A stretch of 64,000 nucleotides of DNA. It comes from Candidatus Soleaferrea massiliensis AP7 (GTDB lineage: Bacteria > Bacillota > Clostridia > Oscillospirales > Ruminococcaceae). The stretch covers positions 124,001 to 188,000 of the forward strand of contig NZ_CCYH01000036.1 in the NCBI RefSeq assembly GCF_000820765.1, in the 5' to 3' direction. Shown here in pieces: positions 25,291-32,526 of this stretch; position 1 is the first letter of the stretch; each line of letters starts with the position of its first letter. The notes below the pieces were generated by a model that was given only the letters and a program-made list of their open reading frames with translations, was not told the origin of the DNA and made no database searches. A program made the translations under genes and the position numbers.

Positions 25291-25962
25291 CTAAAAGATC
25301 AGCTGTCCGAGCATCGAAATCGGCCGCGTGATGAGCTCCAGCAGATCCAAAACCCATCCGGAAAGCCACGACAGCGGGATGGACAGCGCACCGGTGAACA
25401 GCAGCAGGAACAGCGCGATCATGATATAGCGCTCATACTGCATGATCTTGAAATAGGTGCTGGACGGCAGGAACGACAGGAACAGCCTGGAACCATCCAG
25501 CGGCGGCACCGGCAGCAGGTTGAAGATGCCCAGCGAGATGCTGATCTGGATAATCAGCAGCAGAATCTGCATAATAATCTGATAGAGGCCGACGCTTGCA
25601 ATCGCCATGCCGCTGAACCATCCCAGAATGCGGTATACGATCAGCAGCACCAATGCAAGCAGAATATTCGAAATCGGGCCGGCCGCCGCGGAGAGCGCCA
25701 TGCCCTTTTTAGGATTGCGGAAGTTGTTGGGATTGATCGGCACCGGTTTCGCGAAGCCGAAACCGGTCAGCAGCAGCATCAGGCTGCCGAAGATGTCCAG
25801 ATGCTTGACCGGGTTGAGCGTCATCCGCCCCTGCCATTTGGCGGTGTCGTCCCCCATTTTATGCGCGGCATAGGCGTGCGCGCATTCATGCACCGGCAGG
25901 ATCAGGAACAATGCGAGCGCCCTGACAAATATACTGAAAAGGTCAAAATGAAAAAAGCCCAA
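25291..25962 (-). CDS. Site-2 protease family (M50B) membrane protein
   Basis: 223 residues, about five or six transmembrane helices. Zinc-protease motifs: HECAH (HExxH, residues 25-29) in the first helix pair and NLLPVPPLDGS, where the Asp is the third ligand. It lacks PDZ or CBS domains, as in the short YwhC/Rv-like group found beside scpAB in Firmicutes. TTG start with AGGAG eight bases upstream. Intramembrane proteolysis of an unknown substrate. Confidence 0.92.
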   Translation of the reverse strand: MGFFHFDLFSIFVRALALFLILPVHECAHAYAAHKMGDDTAKWQGRMTLNPVKHLDIFGSLMLLLTGFGFAKPVPINPNNFRNPKKGMALSAAAGPISNILLALVLLIVYRILGWFSGMAIASVGLYQIIMQILLLIIQISISLGIFNLLPVPPLDGSRLFLSFLPSSTYFKIMQYERYIMIALFLLLFTGALSIPLSWLSGWVLDLLELITRPISMLGQLIF

Positions 25963-26075
25963 GTCACCATCTCCTGTTTCAAATCAAAATCGGTATCAAC
26001 AGCGTCATATTCACAGTATGACCACGGCTCCCGGCACAGAAGCATCCGCGCCGCGGGGCCATCTCTTAAAGTTAC

Positions 26076-26104
26076 ATTATAATATCTATTGTGTAAAATT
26101 ACAA
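26076..26104 (-). promoter_or_regulatory. Promoter of the protease-scpAB unit
   Basis: Minus strand TTGTAA (26099-26104), 17-bp spacer, perfect TATAAT (26076-26081), leaving a leader of about 105 bases. Confidence 0.8.
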
Positions 26105-26185
26105 GCACAATCCGGCCGGCGGGTGTGAATTTTCTCATAATTCTTGAAAATTCTTCGGCTTTTGAATCTTTTTTGCTCCAGGCAC

Positions 26186-26214
26186 TTGATTTTTTTCCGT
26201 TTATCTGATAGTAT
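26186..26214 (+). promoter_or_regulatory. rpmB promoter
   Basis: TTGATT (26186-26191), 17-bp spacer, TAGTAT (26209-26214). Its -35 region (CTTGATTTTTTTCCG) is identical to that of the orphan promoter at 4959. Confidence 0.6.
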
Positions 26215-26260
26215 ATTACTGTTGATTTCCTGTTATGGATGTTAAGGGAGGTGCGGACAC

Positions 26261-26449
26261 ATGGCAAAATGCGATATCTGTGGCAAAGGCGTCACTTTCG
26301 GTATAAAGGTTTCTCATTCACACAGAAGGTCTAACAGAACCTGGAAACCAAACGTAAAGCGTGTTAAGGCAGTTGTAAACGGAACTCCTTGTCATATCTA
26401 CGCTTGTACCCGCTGCTTGCGCTCCAACAAGGTGCAGCGCGCGGTCTAA
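26261..26449 (+). CDS. rpmB: 50S ribosomal protein L28
   Basis: 62 residues, full length. Zinc-binding C+ form with CDIC (residues 4-7) and CTRC (near 49-52). Core SHSHRRSNRTWKPN is typical. GGGAGGT site upstream of ATG. Monocistronic: promoter at 26186 and terminator right after. Confidence 0.98.
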   Translation: MAKCDICGKGVTFGIKVSHSHRRSNRTWKPNVKRVKAVVNGTPCHIYACTRCLRSNKVQRAV

Positions 26450-26470
26450 GTGAACCGATGTTTCAAAATC

Positions 26471-26509
26471 TAATGCCGGTGAGCACAGCTCTGCCGGTAT
26501 TATTTTTTT
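26471..26509 (+). terminator. rpmB terminator
   Basis: TAATGCCGG/CCGGTATTA (one wobble) with an inner GAGC/GCTC stem, then seven T residues. Confidence 0.88.
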
Positions 26510-26563
26510 GCCAGGATACAAAGCGCCGCGAAACCATGGTTTCGCGGCGCTTTGTATCCTGGC
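26510..26563. repeat. 54-bp perfect palindrome
   Basis: Every base from 26510 to 26563 pairs with its mirror partner, centred on CCATGG at 26534-26539, with no loop. The arms begin GCCAGGATAC. It starts directly after the rpmB terminator's T run and also opens with the GCCAGGATAC seen after the GNAT terminator at 44994. From 26564 to the next terminator at 26742 nothing is recognised. Confidence 0.95.
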
Positions 26564-26741
26564 GGCTCCGGCACGGCGGCCCGCTTTGTCTGCATCAGAA
26601 AACGCTTTGGACCGGGATATCGAAATATCGCTTCGGTCACACTGAATCTGATGTATTCGAGAAAGGCAGCACAGTATATCAGCGTCCCGTTTATTGGGAT
26701 AATAGGCCGTCGCGTGCCATTATTAAAACAGAACGACATAA

Positions 26742-26773
26742 AACGGGCGGCTCTCCGGTGGAAAGCCGCCCGT
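26742..26773 (-). terminator. Terminator of the LacZ-type enzyme gene
   Basis: ACGGGCGGCT/AGCCGCCCGT stem of 10-11 bp with a 10-base loop, 35 bases past the stop; A/T-rich flanks on both sides. Confidence 0.75.
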
Positions 26774-26807
26774 TCTTATTGTACAAATGCCACACTGTAC
26801 GATTGAT

Positions 26808-29800
26808 TTAGTTTCCTCTGAGAATCTCCATCTTCAGCATGACCAGATCGAAGATGTTCAGAATGCCGTCCTCATTGACATCGGTTGCAACGAACTGTGC
26901 GTCGCTGAAGTCTGCTCTGCCGAGGATGGCAGCTTTCATCTGAAGCAGGTCGCTCACGCCGATGCTGCCGTTGCCGTCCGCATCGCCGTATACAGCCACT
27001 TCCTGATACATGCTGTACTCGTCAGAGCCGGTGAATCTGATGCGGATACCGGTGTAAAGCGCCGTGTCATCGGACAACACGTTGCCGTCCTTGTCGACGA
27101 TCTCCACCGGGTTTTCGCTCGAAAGCGCCGCCTTCAGTTCGCCGACGGTGCCGGATTTCGCCGCGATGACTTCGCCCTTCTGCTCGAAACCGGAATCCGG
27201 GCTGACAGCAATTTCATCGGCGGAGAATTTCGCATCCGCCCAAGCGGAATGGTCATTGCCGTTGCCGTTCACCTCATCGGCGACGAAGGTCAATGTCTCA
27301 TAACCGCCGACCGGAATCCTGACATGCTCCGCGTTCTGTCCGCCTCTGATCACATTGCTGTGCCAGAGCTCCTCGCCATCGCCGTAGATGAAGAACTGCA
27401 CCTGGCCATTGCTGCCCTGCGAGTTGTCGACGCCGACATATGCTTCGAAGTAACCGTATCCGGTTCCGACGTTGCTGATTTCCACCTTGGAGGTCGCATG
27501 TGCAAGGATGCCCTTGTCAAACGTTCTGTTCTGGCCGTCCACCTTCAGGGAAATCTTATTTCCGCTCAGGTTCGTGTCGCGGCGGATGGTATCCCATGCG
27601 GTTTCCTCAAAGGTCCATTTGATATCGGAGAGATAATTCACATCATTTGCCATGAACTGAATGGTGTAGGTCTTCTCAACCCCAGCCGCGGACACTGCGG
27701 TCACGGTCGCCGTTCCATTGAAGTCCTCCGCCTGCTGGATGTCGATGATGCTCGCTCCTTTATTCAGCACCGCATCGACCTGCGGCACCTTCTTCAGCGC
27801 GCCGCTGAGCATCGAATAGCTGTAGGCGTCCTTGTCGGCCTTGAAGTCGCCAATGGATTCGCCGTTGACCTTCAGGTCCGAAATCGGGTTCAGGTTCAGA
27901 ACCTCGTCGCTCTTGTCCATCGCGGACTGCACGTCGAAATTCTTGACCGGGGTAAGCTTGTAGCTGTAGGAATAGGTCTGGTTCGGACGCAGGATATAAT
28001 TGGAAACCGGCATTGCGCCCCAAGAGTTGTCGCCGCCCATACCGGTCTGCTTATAGTTGAGCTGCAGCACGACATTGTCGGTTCCAGTCCGCTCATGCAG
28101 GTGCGTGCTGCCGGTGCTGTACAGCGCATCCGGCGTATAGTGCAGCGCGCCAATCTCCAGAAGATCGTCGGTGCTGCTTGCGAGCAGGCCGGTGCCGTTG
28201 TCATCGGTCAGCGCTACCCAACGGGTGCCCACCTTATTTCCGGTCTCCTGTACCTCCGAATACGGCGTGAACTGATCCGTCACCGTTCCGGAGTAGACAT
28301 CCACAAAGGATTTTGTATAACGGTCAATGTAGGATTCGGATTTGACGCCCGGCACATCGCTTCCGCGTCCGTACCAGGTGATGTTCTCAAACTGACTCGG
28401 AAGCTGCATGATGGTGCCCATCAACGGAAGGATATCGCTTCCGCTGAAGCCGGATGGATTCATGACATGGTCGACGACCACGTCGCCGTTTCCGTAGACG
28501 GTGAAGTTCATCGAATAGTCCGCTCTGCCCTTGGTCGGGGCCAGTCTACCCGAAACGCTGAATTTCAGCGCCTTGGTTCCGATCGGCTCGACGCTGGTCA
28601 CGATGCCGCTGCGCTTCTTGCCCGCGTCCTTCCAGACCGCGATGGAATTCTTGACGCTGTTGCCTCTGTCATTGTCGGTCGGTGCTCTGAAGTAGTGCGG
28701 AGCCGGTCCATAGACGTCGTCCTGTGCAAACAGCTCGGTTCCCTGATAAACGAAGGAGCTGATGGTGCCTTGTGTCTTATCGATGGTCAGCTCGAAGCCG
28801 GTGCCCTCCACCTTGTAGGCGTTGTCATCCTCGGTGTAGCGAAGATCGTCCATGCCGCTGATGTCCATCGCCGGCTGCTTCGGATTCGAAAGGTCCAGCT
28901 GTACCTGCTCGCCGGAAATCTCCCATCCCTTTTCAGCCCATGCCTTATCCTCTTTCAGGACGAAACGCATGGTCAGGAAATATTCCTTGCCATCCTTCGG
29001 GGCAACCGGGTCAAAGCTGATTGTGATGTCCTGATTGTCGAGCGGCGCAATTGCTGTATCGATCGTGCCAGTCTGCAGCGTGGTGTCGTCCTCTTTGAGC
29101 TCCCAGATGAAGTCGTAGTCGCTGGACGGCGCAAACAGATTTCTGCTGCGGATGTTGACCGTCGCATAATCCTCTGCATATTCGCCGAGCGTCATGACGT
29201 AGTCCTGATGAACCCTCTTGAGCTGAACGGCGCTTGGATGTGGAATGCGGTCGGTGCTCACAACGCCGTTTGTACAGAAGTTGTTGTCGTTCGGGCTGTC
29301 TCCCCAGTCGCCGCCGAAGCCGAAATACCAATCGGTAACCGGCGGAATTTCGGTGGTCTCCTGGTTGAAGTCGTTCCAGTAGACGACGCCCTCATCCGAA
29401 GCGGTCCTGTTTTCATTGGACAGCTCCTCGGCGCTCAGCACACGGTTGTAAACCCGCGCGTTGTCGATGAGTCCGAACCAGTCGCGTCCACTGCCGCTCT
29501 GGGTATCGCGTCCCACTGCAAAGTCGTTGCCAGATTTGGAGAAGGTGCCGTTTGCAGCCGCATTGCTCATGACCGCGGTCTTGACCGGCGTGCTCATGTC
29601 GTCGAGATAGAGCGTCGCGGTCTTGTTGGCCGGATTGTAGGTGACCGCGATATGATGCCACTGTCCAACCCAAGTACCTGCATCGTATTTATAGTTTAAG
29701 GAATTCCAATTGCCGTTGTAATAGGTGTTGAATTCGATGTTGCCGCCGGAGGTCTTCAGCTGGAACTGGTTATCTCCCTTGGACAGGATGTTGCGGTAGC

Positions 29801-31991
29801 CCGTTCCGCCGTCCGCCGGATTGACCCAGGCTTCCAGTGTCAATTCGCCGTTGATGTTCACAGCCTCCGGGGAGCCCTTCGCAACCGCGACGCCGTCAAG
29901 CGATTTGTCGCCCGCTTCACCGCTCACGCCTGCGCCGCCGACATTTTTGGTCAGCGAGCAAACGATCTGGTTCTGATCCTGTGAGGTGATGTCATAGGTC
30001 GGCTGCAATCCGGTCTTGACCGTCTGGTCAACCCAGTCCCAGATGAATCCGCCCTGGATGTTGGCCTGAGATTCAAACGCATCCCAGTATTCCTGATAGT
30101 TTCCGTTCGAGTTGCCGTGTGCGTGCGCATATTCGCACAGGATATATGGACGGGTGAACGACGAACTCTTGACGCTGGAGGCGGACGGGTACATATGGGA
30201 CTGTATATCGGTCGCAGACGTGTTGTTGTAGCCCTCATAGTGTACCGGGCGGCGCTGAAGATCGCCCTTCAGCATATCATCCACATAGAAATCCGGGGTT
30301 CCGGTGTATTCGCCCTTAAGCCATTTGTTCATCAGCGTGAAGTTATTTCCATTGCCGGCCTCGTTGCCCAGGGAGTGGATGACAACCGACGGGAAATTCT
30401 TGGTGCGGTAGAACATGGAAGAGACGCGGTCCATGCAGGCGTTCGTATAGTTCGGATCGCTCTTCGGAATGCTCTGGTCTCCGTGTGTTTCGATGTTGGT
30501 CTCGTCGATGATGTATAAGCCATACTCGTCGGCCAGCTCGTAGTACCGCAGGTCATGCGGATAGTGGCTCATCCTGATCGCGTTGAAGTTCAGCTGCTTC
30601 ATCAGATCCAGGTCCTTGATGATCAGCTCGTTGGTCATATAGCGTCCGGTTTCGAAGTTGTTCTCGTGGACGTTGACGCCTTTGAACAGGAACGGCTGTC
30701 CGTTGACCAGCATCTGCGCCTGTCGGGTGCCCTGATCGCGAATTTCGACGACCCGGAAGCCGAAGCGGTATGCTGTGGTTTCAATGATCTCGCCATCCTT
30801 GTCCTTCAAGGTGACCAGCGCTTTGTACAGGTTCGGATATTCCGCCGACCACAGCGCGGGGTTGAGCACCGTCGCGGAGAGCTTGACGGTTCCCATATCG
30901 CGGCCGAAGGAATCCTGCTGGTCGAAGCCCGCCTCGTTCATGACCTTGCTCAGATCCGCGTTCTCGAGCTGCTGGGCCGGAATCTCATTGCCGTCCAGAT
31001 CAAACAGCTTCGCGCTGACTGAAAGGCCGTCCAGGTCCTCGGCGGCCGCGCCCAGATCGCGGATGCTCGCATAGATGTCGAGGTTCATATTCTTATAGGA
31101 GTCCGCCGAATAGTCGCCGCCGGTCTTGCTCGGGACGATCGTGATGTCGCGAAGCTCCACATCGTCCTTCGCAGTCAGGTATACGCTGCGGAAGATGCCC
31201 GCCAGACGGATGAAGTCCTGATCCTCCATCCAGCTGCCGCTCGACCACTTGAAGACCTCGAGCGCGATGGTGTCGGTGCCGTCGTAGTTCAGATATTCAT
31301 CGATCTTGAACTCCTTGCCGGTGAAGCTGTCCTGGCTGTATCCGACCTTATGCCCGTTGACATAGAGGTAGAAGGAGGACTCAACGCCTTCAAAGTTCAG
31401 GAAGATATTTCTGCCCTGCAGCTTCTCATCCACATCCAGCTTGGTGCGGTAAACGCCGACCGGGTTGAAGGTCTGCGGCGCATGCGGCTTGGAGGGCCTG
31501 TTCGTCTGGTTGTTCCACGGATAGGTGACGTTGGTGTAATGCGGCGCATTGTAGCGGAAGGTCCTGTCCTCGTTGTAGGTGGCCTCCCAGCTCTTCGGGA
31601 CCGTGATGTCGTCCCATACGCTGTCGTCATAGTTTGTATCAAAGATGTGCTCGTTGTCCGGCCTTCCGGATCTTTCCGCCGGATTGGAAACATAGTAGAA
31701 CTTCCAGTCCTGCCCCGCGTCGGTATTCAGGGACTGATAATACGCCTGGGACAGATCCTTGTTCAGCCCCAGTTGCTGGTAACCGAGTGCGGCCGCCTCG
31801 TCCGTGAACGGATAGATCGGGCTGCGCGCATCTTCACGGCCGATTTTTAAGCTTTCGACCTTCGAAAATTCCGACGCGCTTGAATTCCACTCATTTCCTG
31901 TCCATTCGACATCCGCAAAGGATGTCAGAGACAGGCTTGTAAGCAGCATGGCGCTGGTTACAAGTGTTGCCAATAGCCTTTTCGCCTTCAT
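26808..31991 (-). CDS. Secreted GH2 beta-galactosidase with inserted LamG, NPCBM and dockerin
   Basis: 1727 residues. Signal peptide about 1-26. GH2 sugar-binding and Ig-like domains come first, then the catalytic barrel with acid/base Glu544 (SLGNEAGN) and nucleophile Glu620 (LCEYAHAHGN). A LamG/concanavalin-like domain (about 690-865, TLEAWVNPADGG, WHHIAVTYN, DNARVYNRVLS) interrupts the barrel before WYFGFGGDWGDSPND. The LacZ small-chain domain follows (FRAPTDNDRGN), then an NPCBM domain (about 1450-1592) and a type I dockerin at 1665-1726 (DADGNGSIGVSDLL, DVNEDGILNIFDLV). The dockerin implies docking on a cohesin scaffold; none is in the window. The role is hydrolysis of beta-galactosides, probably host or plant glycans. 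Confidence 0.93.
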   Translation of the reverse strand: MKAKRLLATLVTSAMLLTSLSLTSFADVEWTGNEWNSSASEFSKVESLKIGREDARSPIYPFTDEAAALGYQQLGLNKDLSQAYYQSLNTDAGQDWKFYYVSNPAERSGRPDNEHIFDTNYDDSVWDDITVPKSWEATYNEDRTFRYNAPHYTNVTYPWNNQTNRPSKPHAPQTFNPVGVYRTKLDVDEKLQGRNIFLNFEGVESSFYLYVNGHKVGYSQDSFTGKEFKIDEYLNYDGTDTIALEVFKWSSGSWMEDQDFIRLAGIFRSVYLTAKDDVELRDITIVPSKTGGDYSADSYKNMNLDIYASIRDLGAAAEDLDGLSVSAKLFDLDGNEIPAQQLENADLSKVMNEAGFDQQDSFGRDMGTVKLSATVLNPALWSAEYPNLYKALVTLKDKDGEIIETTAYRFGFRVVEIRDQGTRQAQMLVNGQPFLFKGVNVHENNFETGRYMTNELIIKDLDLMKQLNFNAIRMSHYPHDLRYYELADEYGLYIIDETNIETHGDQSIPKSDPNYTNACMDRVSSMFYRTKNFPSVVIHSLGNEAGNGNNFTLMNKWLKGEYTGTPDFYVDDMLKGDLQRRPVHYEGYNNTSATDIQSHMYPSASSVKSSSFTRPYILCEYAHAHGNSNGNYQEYWDAFESQANIQGGFIWDWVDQTVKTGLQPTYDITSQDQNQIVCSLTKNVGGAGVSGEAGDKSLDGVAVAKGSPEAVNINGELTLEAWVNPADGGTGYRNILSKGDNQFQLKTSGGNIEFNTYYNGNWNSLNYKYDAGTWVGQWHHIAVTYNPANKTATLYLDDMSTPVKTAVMSNAAANGTFSKSGNDFAVGRDTQSGSGRDWFGLIDNARVYNRVLSAEELSNENRTASDEGVVYWNDFNQETTEIPPVTDWYFGFGGDWGDSPNDNNFCTNGVVSTDRIPHPSAVQLKRVHQDYVMTLGEYAEDYATVNIRSRNLFAPSSDYDFIWELKEDDTTLQTGTIDTAIAPLDNQDITISFDPVAPKDGKEYFLTMRFVLKEDKAWAEKGWEISGEQVQLDLSNPKQPAMDISGMDDLRYTEDDNAYKVEGTGFELTIDKTQGTISSFVYQGTELFAQDDVYGPAPHYFRAPTDNDRGNSVKNSIAVWKDAGKKRSGIVTSVEPIGTKALKFSVSGRLAPTKGRADYSMNFTVYGNGDVVVDHVMNPSGFSGSDILPLMGTIMQLPSQFENITWYGRGSDVPGVKSESYIDRYTKSFVDVYSGTVTDQFTPYSEVQETGNKVGTRWVALTDDNGTGLLASSTDDLLEIGALHYTPDALYSTGSTHLHERTGTDNVVLQLNYKQTGMGGDNSWGAMPVSNYILRPNQTYSYSYKLTPVKNFDVQSAMDKSDEVLNLNPISDLKVNGESIGDFKADKDAYSYSMLSGALKKVPQVDAVLNKGASIIDIQQAEDFNGTATVTAVSAAGVEKTYTIQFMANDVNYLSDIKWTFEETAWDTIRRDTNLSGNKISLKVDGQNRTFDKGILAHATSKVEISNVGTGYGYFEAYVGVDNSQGSNGQVQFFIYGDGEELWHSNVIRGGQNAEHVRIPVGGYETLTFVADEVNGNGNDHSAWADAKFSADEIAVSPDSGFEQKGEVIAAKSGTVGELKAALSSENPVEIVDKDGNVLSDDTALYTGIRIRFTGSDEYSMYQEVAVYGDADGNGSIGVSDLLQMKAAILGRADFSDAQFVATDVNEDGILNIFDLVMLKMEILRGN

Positions 31992-32083
31992 ACTTTGTTT
32001 TCCTCGCTTTCATTTCTCTTTTTTTCTTTTCAAGGGTACAAGGTTGTTGATTTGGCTAATCTATGAACTTTTCGTTCAAACAA

Positions 32084-32112
32084 ATTATAGCACCATTCTA
32101 TTTTCCTGTAAA
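32084..32112 (-). promoter_or_regulatory. Promoter of the LacZ-type gene
   Basis: Minus strand TTTACA (32107-32112), 17-bp spacer, perfect TATAAT (32084-32089). A 5-bp inverted repeat TGAAC/GTTCA (32065-32079) lies just after the -10 box and could be an operator. Confidence 0.8.
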
Positions 32113-32145
32113 TAGAAATTTTTTAAATCAATAAAAGTTTAAAAT

Positions 32146-32159
32146 GGGAAACGTTTACA
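32146..32159. promoter_or_regulatory. Catabolite-response (CRE)-like site upstream of the LacZ-type gene
   Basis: GGGAAACGTTTACA fits the CcpA/LacI-family consensus TGNAANCGNTNNCA at all but the first position. It lies 34 bases upstream of the -35 box, so activation or looping is as possible as repression. Confidence 0.45.
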
Positions 32160-32356
32160 CGCAATCAAATTGCATATTTTATGAAAAATATATTAACCAT
32201 CATTGATCATACCGTTACATACTGCAGGCATTCCACCCTCCTATGCTCATCTTCGCATCAAAGCATCTGTAAAAAAATTGCATTCTTTTTGGTCCATTCC
32301 GTTCTTTTCAGGGGTGTTTTTCCTTATTATATAGAGGGGAATTAATAATTTGTCTA

Positions 32357-32385
32357 TTGCAAAAACGTTTACAAAACATTACAAT
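32357..32385 (+). promoter_or_regulatory. Promoter of the dehydratase activase genes, with CRE-like site in the spacer
   Basis: TTGCAA (32357-32362), 17-bp spacer, TACAAT (32380-32385). A CRE-like CAAAAACGTTTACA (32360-32373) overlaps the -35 and spacer, placed for repression. The leader of about 135 bases has three small stems: GTCCC/GGGAC (32396-32414), GGTC/GACC (32416-32427) and GGCGTC/GACGCC (32464-32491). No known riboswitch is recognised there. Confidence 0.65.
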
Positions 32386-32526
32386 AGGGTAAAAAGTCCC
32401 GGCGGATGCGGGACCGGTCAAAAGACCATTCAGAATAAATTCTTTTACATAGATACGACCACAGGCGTCCCCTTATTTCGCAGGTGACGCCGCAAAAATC
32501 TCATAGGAAACGGGAAGGAAATACAC

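Noticed and set aside
26787..29699. A 970-codon open frame opposite the LacZ-type gene
   Set aside because: It is antisense to a gene with complete domains, has no ribosome site and no recognisable domain; long frames opposite GC-rich genes are expected.
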